Positions 22,276 through 32,574 of a DNA stretch of 64,000 nucleotides are shown here, piece after piece (the stretch's first letter is position 1; every line of letters starts with the position of its first letter). The position numbers and the translations under genes were made by a program. The notes under the pieces are model-generated. The model worked only from the letters and a program-made list of their open reading frames with translations. It made no database searches and was not told the origin of the DNA. This DNA comes from Clarkia xantiana subsp. parviflora. Its lineage: Eukaryota; Streptophyta; Magnoliopsida; Myrtales; Onagraceae. Location: NCBI GenBank assembly GCA_036873135.1, contig JAPTYO010000004.1, positions 34,009,105-34,073,104 on the forward strand, written 5' to 3'.

Positions 22276-22311
22276 TTCAAAACAACTCCTCAAGATTTGT
22301 AGTATAAACAA
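22276..22311 (-). other. RAD50 intron remnant flanking a MULE
   Basis: Intron sequence that resumes beyond the MULE at 23060. The target duplication tataaacaa is at 22303-22311. Confidence 0.5.
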
Positions 22312-23059
22312 GGGTTAAGGGTCCTTTTGGTACCACATGTTTGCAAAAAATACACTGTTCATACCATTAGTATTTTTTTTGTACCAAATTGGTACCACAT
22401 GTTTCCATTTTGTACTGTTTGCATACCACCGTTAGTGTTCCGTAAAAAATGGCCGTTAAATGGCATGTGCCATGCACGTGAGCAGCCCAAAACTTTCAAT
22501 TTTGTTACAATTTAGTCCCTCTAATACAACCCTAAATTTTATTTTGTTCAATTTAGTCCAAAAATTTCAAAACCAAACCATTTTTCCAAATTGACCTAGC
22601 CGGACCTAGGTCTGACCCTGGGTCGGGGTCACCGGACCCAGGCGACCCTGACCCAGGGTCGGACCTAGCCCTAGGCTAGGTCAATTGGGACCTAGCCGGA
22701 CCTAGGTCCGACCCTGGGTCAGGGTCGCCTGGGTCCGGTGACCCCAACCCAGGGTCGGACCTAGGTCCGGCTAGGTCAATTTGGAAAAATGGTTTGGTTT
22801 TGAATTTTTTGGACTAAATTGAACAAAATAAAAGTTAGGGATGTATTAGAGGGACTAAATTGTAACAAAATTGAAAGTTTTCGGCTGCTCACGTGCATGG
22901 CACATGCCATTTAACGGCCATTTTTTTATAGAACACTAACAGTGGTATGCAAACAGTACAAAATGGAAACATGTGGTACCAATTTGGTACAAAAAAAATA
23001 CTAATGGTATGAACAGTGTATTTTTTGCAAACATATGGTACCAAAAAGACTCTTAACCC
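22312..23059. mobile_element. 748-bp near-perfect palindromic MULE in a RAD50 intron
   Basis: Flanked by a perfect 9-bp TSD, tataaacaa (22303-22311 and 23060-23068). The two halves are inverted copies along almost their entire length, with only scattered mismatches by eye, meeting in a centre of gacctagccggacctagg palindromes. The termini are gggttaagggtcc and the inverse of gggttaagagtct. It shares the ttgttcaatttagtcc block with the elements at 3046 and 7932. It has no ORF of interest. Transcription through it would make a long hairpin RNA. Confidence 0.92.
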
Positions 23060-23068
23060 TATAAACAA

Positions 23069-23213
23069 AGCAGCCTTCTTCATAAAAGAAAGTCGATATG
23101 AAAAAAAAAAACAGGTTCCAGATACAGAACACCGTGTTTCACTTTTATGATCATCAAACTTTTGACCAGAGGCAAGGAAATGAAGAAGTAGATGTTTCAT
23201 CTGAAGGTTTATC
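23069..23213 (-). other. RAD50 intron remnant
   Basis: Non-coding sequence between the MULE and the LTR. The minus ORF 22889-23200 spans intron and MULE and has no domain. Confidence 0.4.
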
Positions 23214-23662
23214 TGTAGGAATATATATTTAATGTTACAATATATATTCTAATTATGTTGCCAGATAATATTAAGGAATATAAATATATTGAATAATATA
23301 ATATATTATGTGTTATATTATATTATATCTTTATGGTATGATTTAATCTAGACTGACGATTCGCTTCTCTGAAGAACGGTATACTTCTCTCCCTTGTCTA
23401 TCTTTCAGTCAGAAACCAGTTGATGGAGAACTGCTCTTTATCTCCGCGTCGATAACTGGCAGGGAGAGATGACCGTTTATAATATTGATCTTTAATCTGG
23501 TACGTTCATCGAGTAGCCAATCAAACGGTCTAGATTAAATCATACCATAAAGATATAATATAACACATAATATACTATATTATTCAATATATTTATATTT
23601 CTTAATATTATTTGGCCACATAATTAGAATATATGTTGCAACATTAAATATATATTCTTACA
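23214..23662 (-). repeat. LTR with inverted internal arms (minus strand)
   Basis: On the minus strand it begins TGTAAGAATATATATTTAAT and ends ATTAAATATATATTCCTACA; the outer 140 bp or so of each end are inverted copies of each other (tctttatggtatgatttaat on both sides). A polypurine tract, ccaagtgggagaa, lies just upstream on that strand (23663-23675). These features make it a 3' LTR. The inverted arms are unusual for an LTR and could instead mark a foldback insertion. Confidence 0.6.
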
Positions 23663-26600
23663 TTCTCCCACTTGGCCAGATAATTACATGAGTCTTACAT
23701 CTTTATGGAATAACATAAGGCGCGCATAAAACCTATCATTTCCGTTCATCATAATCACTTACATTCAGTAATATGTAAATGCGAGTTATGGCGGTCATAC
23801 ACTTATTTAAGTAGCATACTCCCTTTCATATACCACGACAGTTACATCTTATCAAATGTAAGCCTGTAAGTAATATATATAAACACTTCAAGGTCCGAGT
23901 AAGGCTTTGCATTAGGTTTTCCCGTTATCATAAACTTTATGTGTACACAATCATAATTAACAGGAAGAGTCAGAAACATATCATTGAGCTCAAAGTGTCA
24001 AACATCATCGTCATCAGCTTTACAACTAAGACTCATTATTTGCATGATTCTTTTAATGTCATTAATTGTAAACATTCACTTAAACACATTAGTATCAGCT
24101 TGGCCATTATGCTGACAGACACTCTTTGTTTCTGAACTTTCTTCTTAACGATAATAAACTTTCATTCAATAAGTTTGCACCTTTTAATACTTGTCGTTTT
24201 GATGAAGAAATAACTGTGGCGTTATTACGATAAATTTTCCAGCGACTTGGTAACGGTGTCGAAAACCTCAAGCACTGAAATAAGTCCCAAGTACTTAATG
24301 CATGATAAAACATGCTAAAGCCTTACTTTACATTATTGATAACGACAGATAATTACCACTTTTCTGTAATATTGCTCCAACACATAAAATGGACAATTAT
24401 AAAAGTGGACTTTCAACTATCAAGATATCCCTTAAATCTGAATCTACACGAACATAAATGCATTCACATGTTCTTGTAGGTGCATTAGGACTTTATTTGC
24501 AGCATTCGAAAATTATACTCCCTCTTTAAGATCATTTCAATGTGAGCTTTCTGAGACAATCCAACCGTAACTGTGACTAGATTAAAATTTTAATTTAATC
24601 TTTGTCGCATAAATTGTCTCTCACATTAACTTTCATCTTAACTTCAGGGAGAATCATAATACACAATCATTTAAATGTGAGCAAGAAATAATCAATTAAA
24701 AAGGTAAAATATCTGTGTACTCCCACTAATCTTACGGTTCATACGACTCTAAAGTGACTTACTAAACCATTCGTGGGGAACATTTATTTTATCATACAGA
24801 TTGATTTCTGAAATGGCCATATTCTTTAATTGAGAAATATATACTTCATAATATAATATATTGTGAGAATGAAACCGGAAAAGTATTTACCACCATCTAA
24901 ATCTTACAAGTAAACCAACTTCTAGAATAACAAGTTTCCGTAATGTTATTCTAAATGGTTTAACTTTATCAGATAATTATATTTTTTTTTCTTTATGGAG
25001 TGTCATATCTTTCAAACACCATCCCTTATGTTGAAATTTTCATTCAACTGATAGAACTATATTCTAATCCATGTGAATAATGTATTCATACAGATAGAGA
25101 ATGTCTATCATTTACGTTAATATCCACATATTATCTTTCAGACACTTCCACTAATTTCATCATTCTTAAAATTAACATAACCGGTTTCTATAATTTTCGG
25201 ACTTCATTTAAGAAAGTAAGTCTTTATACCCTTTGGATCTTTTAATGTTACTCTAGAGTAAACATTTCATTCAAGAATCCATTCTTTCATGTGGATCATA
25301 AACATTTACTTTTGGTAGACAACCTCAAACATACATGTGTCTTAACCAAACTCCAATCCAACTCACAAATCATTAAGAAGTTGTAATTTCCTTTATGGGA
25401 TCCAAGTTGCATTCTTAGCTCATACATCCACAACTTATGTGTCTTTACTGAGTAAAAGAGATTTACTTATCTAACTCTTAACTGTAACTTTCAAAGTCTG
25501 ATTATGTTTTCCCACAATACTATTTTCATAAATGTATGACATGTTCTCTTAAGAAATCTTACTAATGAACTAAATGGCACCACACATATCATACTTCTAT
25601 ACATTTCTCATAAAAGTCACCACACATATCAGACATTCTAAGCTTTAATGTTTCTATCTAATTTCTTAAGAAAAAAATAGATATAGTTATAACATGAATA
25701 ACATTAATAAACGTGATTAACTTCATTAAAACATAATACGAAAAAATAAACACAAATCCATAAGTTCAAGAAGATATACAAATTATCCCCCTATTCTTAA
25801 CACTTATTAGTTTTCCGCATAAATAATCATGCAATAAGCGAGATATACGAAATATTGCATTTTATTCATATATGAAAAATAATTGCACTAACCTTTTAGT
25901 AGCACTCTTTTATGCACGGTTGACATGTGACTTTCTTATCTTCATTATTCTTCATAAACATACGAGCTAACTCAATATCACTTAATGAACACTTTGTAGT
26001 GATCTCATAAATATTGAGTTGTCTCTAGTCATCCTTAAGGTCTTTAATCTTGCTCCATAAATTAGCCAACTCAAACTTCTACAAACTCTACAACTCAAAA
26101 CTTAATGGTTGTAAGTTTGTACATACGAGTGACTAATTACATAATTTGTACTTTCATCCACAAAACTTCATAATTCTCTCTCTTAAGTATTTGTGGAATA
26201 AACCAAAATTATTCGCATAAATTTGGGTAACGATTATAATACACGAATCTTAATTCAATTCCATAACATTATTTGACAACTAAAGAAAATCTTCGGTTAA
26301 ATATACAAGTTATCTTTGGATATACAAATATATAAAACCAAAAGATCTTAAGTATTCCATCATGTTTACAAGTCATAGAAAGCGATTCACCTTTGGGAAA
26401 ATCCTAAAATTCTAGTAACATATAAATGTCAATTTATCCAATCATGTGTACAGTAATAGGTATTTCATTATTATCATGGATAAATGACTATTGTATTATA
26501 TGCATGAAATAAATAAACATTCTAGATTAGTCACTTTGGTGACAACAATCCACTTAAAATATAAGTTCATGCATATAATTATTGATATTTCTTTAGACAT

Positions 26601-27640
26601 TACTATTGTATTATACGCATGAAGCAAGGAAACATTTTACATTAGCCACTTTGGTGACAATAACCTACTTAAATTATATGTTCATGCATATAATAATTGA
26701 TTTTCTTTATGCATGACAACACATACTAGTTCTGTCACTTTGGTGACTAAAAACTAACCATAAAGTCATGTTGATAGTAATGTCCCATTAAACCATAACC
26801 TTATCATTCTAGTTCAATCACTTTGGTGATTAGAAACTAACTATAAAGTCATGATGACCGTAAATGCCCCATTCATGCATAACATTATCATTTTAGTTAA
26901 ATCACGTTGGTGATTATAACCAATTATAAAGTCATGCATATGACCTTAAAGAAATATTTCAATAACTAAATATAACCAGATATCATAATAGTTATCATCA
27001 TAGGATTGAAACATCACTACAAAACACTAGGTTTGGCTAAAATAAAATATTTTAACCCATAAAGTTTATGGTTTTACACCATAAAACTATAATTTTCATT
27101 AGTGATTAGTGGAAGCAATTATCAAGGAAAATTTATATCATTCATCATGATTGATAATCCAATTAAAACTTTACGTTCATAAAAAGAAACACTAATTTCA
27201 ATCGATGACTAAAACTTAATTCAGATTCTAAGCTACATTAATAGCTTAAGCTTCATTGTTGAAGCATAATCAACTCTTAACTTTAAATTAGAATCACACA
27301 ATCTAATATGTTATTCATCATAACATCATCATGCTTTATAATTCATACATATATACATGCATGGGAGTTTCATTTGACCACCAATAACACACCCCAAATT
27401 CATCATTCCTGTGTATGTTTATACTACTATAAACACGACATTTTAATCATCATTAAAGCACGTGATGAACGAAATAAGTAAACTCTAATTTGGTCACGTT
27501 AACAACCACAATCAAAATACTATACATGCTAGTACGTGTTGTCCTTAGGATTGCAAATAACGCAATTGCAGACCTAAATAACATAATTAAACTGATCTAG
27601 CTTGCTATCATCAATTATATAATAGAGGGAAAGTAAACAT
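23663..27640 (-). other. Non-coding interior of an LTR element (LARD-like), 4 kb
   Basis: This follows the polypurine tract of the LTR at 23214-23662 on the minus strand. It is AT-rich, and I find no gag or pol motif in any frame; the 64- and 68-aa ORFs near 24000-24300 have no domain. A large non-coding interior fits a LARD-type derivative. No second LTR or PBS is visible before the LINE, so the 5' part is missing or was displaced. Confidence 0.4.
26525..26920. repeat. Five dispersed tcactttggtga motifs
   Basis: The short inverted motif tcactttggtga or a close variant appears near 26531, 26645, 26737, 26819 and 26902. Each is followed by a related aac-rich tract and a catgcat-type block, giving a degenerate tandem array with units of roughly 80-115 bp. 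Confidence 0.6.
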
Positions 27641-27677
27641 ACGTGAATTTCCAAGAGGGGTTTCGTATGGGCTATGG

Positions 27678-28514
27678 ATGGTTGGGGGTGGGTCTAAGGT
27701 GAATATTTGGGACTATCCATGGATTCCAGGCCTAGAGGGGCTTCGTATCAGAAGTGCTGTCCCTGTAGAAAGAAGAATTTGTGGCAGAGTTGGCTCTTTA
27801 ATCTCAGATGATGGTACTAGCTGGAATTTGGAGTCTGTCAAAGATGTTATCACTGAGGAGGAGGCTTCTGCTATTGGAGGATTTGTAATCTCTGAAGATG
27901 ATTCATTCATATGGGCTCATGATAGAAGTGGGACTGTTACAGCTAAGTCTGTGTACTGTGTTCTTAGGGGTGGTGTGGTGAATCCCTGTCCTCGTGCTTC
28001 ATGCTCCTATGTGGTAGAGGAAAGTGTTTGGAAGTTGATTTGGGGTATCAATTGCCCGCCCAAGATAAGGTGCTTTCTCTGAAAGGTTGTGCAGGGGATT
28101 GCTGTATGTAATGCTTTGAGGTTCAAAAGGCATCTCAGTAACTCCTCCAAGTGTGGTTTCTGTTATGAGGATGAGACTATTGAGCACCTGTTGCTTGTTG
28201 CTTCTTGTCCCTGGAGTTCTAAGGTTTGGTTTGCTATTGGGGGTATTAGAATTGACATGAACTCATTAAGGCGTATTAATAGTTGGTGGACTAATTTGAT
28301 TGCTAGCATCTGTGGTAAAGAAGAGAAGAAGATGATTATGGAGATGATAGTATTCCTATGTTGGTGTATATTGAAGGAGAGGAATTCTGCTTTCTTTCAA
28401 AAAAGAGGTCCCAGCAACTCCTCAGCAGTGATGAATATCAGGTTTGCCATGAAGAAGTTTTATGAACTTAAAAGAAAGAGACACTGTCATAGGGGGTGTT
28501 GCTCCTGTTTGTGA
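27678..28514 (+). pseudogene. LINE ORF2 C-terminus (zf-RVT region)
   Basis: The frame opens with VGGGSKVNIWDYPWIPGLEG, a signature of the region after plant LINE reverse transcriptase. A TGA at 28080-28082 (apparently from a Trp codon) is followed in the same frame by KVVQGIAVCNALRFKRHL and the zinc-binding pattern CGFCYEDETIEHLLLVASCPW (zf-RVT). It ends at 28512-28514. In intact LINEs this region supports RNA binding during reverse transcription. Confidence 0.82.
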
Positions 28515-28830
28515 GTGGGAAAAACCATCTGAGGGGGTCATTAAGATCAACTGTGATGCCTCAATAATTGTTGGATAGAAGGCTGGTGCTATTGCTGCTT
28601 TGGCTAGAGACAGTGATGGGCAGCTTATTGGGGGGGGGGGGGGGGGGGGGGACTTGCAGAGTTGTTAGTGCTGTAAATGTGGAAACTCTGGAAGCTTTGG
28701 ATGTGGAAGAGGGTATTAGACTGGCGCTGGCAAGAAGGTGGGACAAGATCATTGTTGAGTTAAACTCTAGCAGTGTTGTTGTACAGCTTCAGGACGCCAC
28801 TAAGCTAAGATCATGGTTTTCAAAAGCTGT
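28515..28830 (+). pseudogene. LINE RNase H domain remnant
   Basis: The frame reads WEKPSEGVIKINCDASIIVG, a stop, then KAGAIAALARDSDGQLIGG. This is the start of the plant LINE-type RNase H domain, with the first catalytic Asp in NCDAS. A 22-base G run then destroys the frame. Later catalytic residues are only partly traceable in other frames. Confidence 0.75.
28630..28651 (+). repeat. Poly-G run, 22 bases
   Basis: Twenty-two consecutive G residues inside the LINE RNase H remnant. Confidence 0.9.
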
Positions 28831-29043
28831 GATCAGGAGAGTGGAGAGGGCTTCTGCAGGTTTTTGTAGTATGGGTGGCCACAAGTTGGAGGAAAGGGAT
28901 GTGTCCTTCAGAGTGGGTGTTCCAACCCCCCATCCCCTTTACGTGATTTGCTTTTACGTGATTGTAGAAGAATTCCTCCTTGATTGTTTGTACCAAATAC
29001 TCTGTTTGGTTTAATGAATATCTTTGGCAAAAAAAAAAAAAAA

Positions 29044-29351
29044 TCCTATTAAACACCAAGTGACCCCCTAGCAATCTGAAATGACCTCCACCACCCCCCC
29101 CCCCCCCCCCCCCCCAAAATTAGGTGCAATATAGTCAGAAAATGTGAGCAAAGTTCCTAGAGTTCTAACGTTTCAAGAAGGAAAACTCCACCACAAAGAT
29201 ATGGAATCCGAACATATATAAATTTTGTTCAAAATTTCAAAAATTCGTTGGAGACTACTATAATACGTCAGTTGCATAAAGTAAGACGGAAAGAAAAACA
29301 ACTAAGAAAGATGACATAACTACACAATCAAGTTTACATGAAAAATCTTAC
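29044..29351. other. Non-coding stretch with a poly-C run
   Basis: Twenty-two consecutive C residues at 29094-29115. The rest appears to be RAD50 intron on the minus strand. Confidence 0.5.
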
Positions 29352-29399
29352 TTGTCAAGAGCACTGTAGTATCTGTCCAAATCCTCCTTGTTCAGTTGT
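29352..29399 (-). pseudogene. RAD50: RAD50 pseudogene exon: coiled-coil end
   Basis: A 48-nt exon between a gtaacag acceptor and a gtaag donor. It reads KEDLDRYYSALDK, conserved at the base of the RAD50 C-terminal coiled coil. A short deletion precedes it. It joins in order to the exon at 22114-22275, now about 7 kb away because of inserted elements. Confidence 0.9.
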
Positions 29400-29473
29400 C
29401 TGTTACCAAATTGTGCAATTTTAGTAGTCAAGATACAGTGCAACTCAACCAAAAGAAATGGAAAATACCATAC

Positions 29474-29598
29474 CTGAAGTTGGATTAATTGATCAAAATT
29501 TCTTTTGTCAATGTCCTTATACTGGGTGTGCTTGAGATCCAATTTATTCTCCTTAATTTTTCCTGGTAGGCTTCCATTGTTCCCTTAGACCTATTTAG
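29474..29598 (-). pseudogene. RAD50: RAD50 pseudogene exon: coiled coil
   Basis: Bounded by a tgcag acceptor and a gtatgg donor. The first frame reads LNRSKGTMEAYQEK. After a one-base deletion the next frame reads ENKLDLKHTQYKDIDKRNFD then QLIQLQ. These are conserved RAD50 segments. The deletion is a clear inactivating lesion. Confidence 0.9.
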
Positions 29599-29717
29599 CT
29601 GCAAATATTATCAATAGTAAAAAGAAAATGAAGATTAGAATCCATAGATAAATTCCTACAACAGTGCCCAACTAGAAGTAAGAAGCATATAAGTTCTTAG
29701 TTGATCTGCTTAAAACC
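29599..29717 (-). other. RAD50 intron fragment
   Basis: Non-coding sequence between the last clear RAD50 exon and the start of the inverted Copia segment at 29718. Confidence 0.4.
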
Positions 29718-30199
29718 AAAGACAGGAATATTTCCATAAAATTGAAGAACGGATCTTCTGACTATATTTCAGGAGTTTACTATGCTCCTACAATATGTCA
29801 GAATCCGTTAAGCGTGGGGCAACTAGCAATCAAAGGATATGACTTGTGCTTCAACAAGTATGGGTGCACTATTAGCGATGAGAAGAAGGGGATGATATTG
29901 AAGACGAAGATGTCAACAAACCGATTGTTCGCGATGAACATCAATTATGGTAACGACTCTTACTGTAATTCTGTAACGATGGATGAGAGCTGGCTATGGC
30001 ATATGCGGCTCGGGCACTTGAATTTTGGGAGTATCAAGTTGCTTGCAAACAAGAAGTGGGCTTCAGGCTTACCAAGTATTCAAGTTCCCAACAAACTGTG
30101 TGAGCATTGCGTTTTGGGGAAGAAGCACATAGTCATTCCCTACAAATCAAGCTTGGAGGGCCAAAGCAGTCCTAGAGCTTGTGCATTCAGACTTATGCT
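29718..30199 (+). pseudogene. Copia protease/GAG-pre-integrase fragment in inverted orientation
   Basis: The plus strand encodes SDYISGVYYAPTICQNPLSV, then WLWHMRLGHLNFG and CEHCVLGKKH, the region from the end of protease through the GAG-pre-integrase zinc site. Almost the same protein is encoded on the minus strand at 32280-32760. The fragment stops abruptly at the motif leading into integrase (LVHSDLCS position) and abuts the truncated RNase H of the minus-strand Copia at 30200. It is an inverted partial duplicate of that element or of a sister copy. Confidence 0.85.
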
Positions 30200-30959
30200 C
30201 TGATACCACCTGCTGTTTCTTTGAGGACCACGAAAATGCTCCCGTACCAAGGTTAAAGATATAACCTGAAGTACTCTTTCTTTCTTCTGTATCACCGGCC
30301 CAATCACTATCTGTATAGCCAACCAGTTCCATCTTTTCAGTTCTTGAATAAAATATGCCATTATCAAGCGTACCTTTGATGTATCTCAGAATTCTCTTGG
30401 CAGCTTGCCAATGAGACTGTCACGTTGACTCCATAAACCTGCTTATGAGTCCAACTTTATAAACAATATCAGGTCGAGTAGCTGTTAAGTACCTCAAACT
30501 TCCAACTAGTCTCCTGAAGTTGGTTGCATCCACCAAATCACCACTTCCATCTTTCTCAAGTTTGAGTCTTTCCTCAACTGGTGTTAACTTCGGCTTGCAG
30601 GCTTCCATCTTGAACTTCTTCAAGATATCTCCGCCATATTTCTTTTGTGAAATAAATATTTCTTCTTCATTTAATTGCACTTCTATGTCAAGAAAATAGG
30701 ACATGAGTCCCATATCTGTCATCTCAAAATGGGCAATCATATCCTCCCTAAATTCTGACAAGAGCTTTGAATTATTCTCAGTGAAGATTAAGTCATCCAT
30801 GTATAGGCAGAGAATGATGATGTCTCCCTCCTTGCTCATCTTGATGTACAAAGTATGTTCATATGGACACTTACTGAACCCATGATAAAGAAAATAAGTG
30901 TCGATACGAGTATACCATGCTCTTGGAGCTTGTTTGAGCCCATATAAAGCCTTCTTCAA
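30200..30959 (-). pseudogene. Copia E RT (second half) and partial RNase H
   Basis: The frame ALYGLKQAPRAWYTRIDTYF leads to the catalytic motif CLYMDDLI, a Tyr-Met-Asp-Asp variant of the usual YVDD, then HFEMTDMGLMSYFLDIEVQL and TATRPDIVYKVGLISRFMES. A stop separates it from the RNase H start, MELVGYTDSDWAGDTEERKS, then GYIFNLGTGAFSWSSKKQQV, where the element is cut off. The RNase H is therefore missing its later catalytic residues. Confidence 0.87.
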
Positions 30960-31325
30960 ACGATTATCTTATTCACCTTCTTTTGCATGTGGTTGATCGA
31001 TATACATATCTTCTTCAAGTACACCATTTAGAAATGCTGATTTGATATCCATTTGGTATATCTTCCAATGACTTTGAGCAGCAAGCGAGATAATCATACG
31101 CACCGTATCCAATCTTGCAACAGGAGCAAACACTTCATAGTAATCAATACCTGGCTTCTGTTTGTATCCTTTTGCAATGAGTCTCGCTTTGAACCTCTCG
31201 ACTTCACTGTTGGGATTGTACTTTGTCTTGTACACCCACTTGGCTCCAATGGGTTTCTTCTTTGCTGGCAGAGCCGTTAACTCCCACGTATCATTCTTCT
31301 CAATGGCATGAATCTCATCATCCAT
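30960..31325 (-). pseudogene. Copia E RT (N-terminal half)
   Basis: It contains NDTWELTALPAKKKPIGAKW, FKARLIAKGYKQKPGIDYYE and IYQMDIKSAFLNGVLEEDMY, the fingers and first palm motifs of Copia RT, including the first catalytic Asp. A stop then separates it from the YMDD half. Confidence 0.87.
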
Positions 31326-31399
31326 TGACTTAACCCATCGATCATCATTTTTTGCTTCTTCGAATTGTACTGGATCACAAAGAAAGCATAATGAACGAC

Positions 31400-32574
31400 C
31401 TATTCCTCGCTATCTGGATCACCAAGTTCGTAATCTTTTAAATACGAAGGTGGACGGCGTTCTCGTTGTGGACGCCCATGTTCTGTTGGCGATGAAGATT
31501 TTGTAACCTCACTTGGAGATTCATCTGGAATAGAAGAAGGAAGTTGTTCATCAACTTGAAAGTTTGGCTCAACTTCATTGTGTATAAACACTGGAGCGTT
31601 CAATGAAGTCTTCTCTTCTTCTGTCCAATCCCACACTCCATTTTATTCAAAGGTTACATCACGGATTACAATCACCTTCCGAGTCTTCGGATTGTACAAC
31701 TTATAGCCTTTTGTGTCAAGGCTATAGCCAACGAAGATGCATTTCTCCGCCTTGTCATCCAGCTTCTTTCTTAGCTGGTCAGGTACATGTGAAAAGGCAA
31801 TGCACCCAAACACTTTTATATGGTGCAAATTTGGCTTCCTTCCGCTCCATGCTTCTTGGGGAGTTCTGTCATGAACACTCTTGACAGGACACCTGTTAAG
31901 AATATTTACTACACAACCAACTGCCTCGGCCCAAAAACACTTAGGCAATTTCTTACAATGCAACATACTTCTTACCACATCCATGATGGTTTTGTTCTTT
32001 CTTTCCGCTACTCCGTTTTGTTGAGGAGTGTACCTAGCGGTCAACTGGTGTTGAATTCCTCGCTTCCTCAAGAAATCGTCACACACTATATATTTTGTGC
32101 CCCTGTCGTTCTTAAAGTTTTGATTTGGTGACTACTGCGTCTTTCAACATACGCCACAAAATTCTTAATGATGTCACATGCATCAGACTTTTGCTTCAAG
32201 AAATATACCCATGTCTTTCTATTGAAATCATCTATGAAAGTAATAAAATACTTGTTACCTCCATTAGATGGAACTTCAACAGAGCATAAGTCTGAATGCA
32301 CAAGCTCTAGGACTGCTTTGGCCCTCCAAGCTTGATTTGTAGGGAATGACTCTCTGTGCTTCTTCCCCAAAACGCAATGCTCACACAGTTTGTTGGGAAC
32401 TTGAATACTTGGTAAGCATGAAGCCCACTTCTTGTTTGCAAGCAACTTGATACTCCCAAAATTCAAGTGCCCGAGCCGCATATGCCATATCGAGCTCTCA
32501 TCAACCGTTACAGAATTACAGTAAGAGTCATTCCCATAATTCATGTTCATCGGGAACAACCGGCTTGTTGACAT
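31400..32574 (-). pseudogene. Copia E GAG-pre-integrase and integrase
   Basis: IWHMRLGHLNFG and CEHCVLGKKH form the zinc site. Integrase core residues are visible in LVHSDLC and in ARYTPQQNGVAERKNKTIMD; a frameshift lies after KTLRT, at the second Asp. The region after the core, KVFGCIAFSHVPDQLRKKLD, is intact. A TAA at about 31642 interrupts the linker to RT. In intact copies this protein integrates the cDNA. Confidence 0.87.

Larger units (their letters stand above)
27641..29043 (+). mobile_element. 5'-truncated LINE with poly-A tail
   Basis: The segment encodes the C-terminal part of a plant LINE ORF2 and ends in a poly-A run at 29030-29043. Only the region after the reverse transcriptase is present, the usual result of incomplete target-primed reverse transcription. 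I could not identify a TSD. It is inserted in the interval that separates two RAD50 exons. Confidence 0.8.

Noticed and set aside
22327..22515. 62-aa ORF and its near copy on the minus strand at 22889-23200
   Set aside because: They are the same sequence in the two arms of the palindromic MULE, not two genes.
30195..30206. Perfect iMet-type PBS motif taken as an element start
   Set aside because: There is no LTR beside it. It arises at the junction of two Copia coding fragments.
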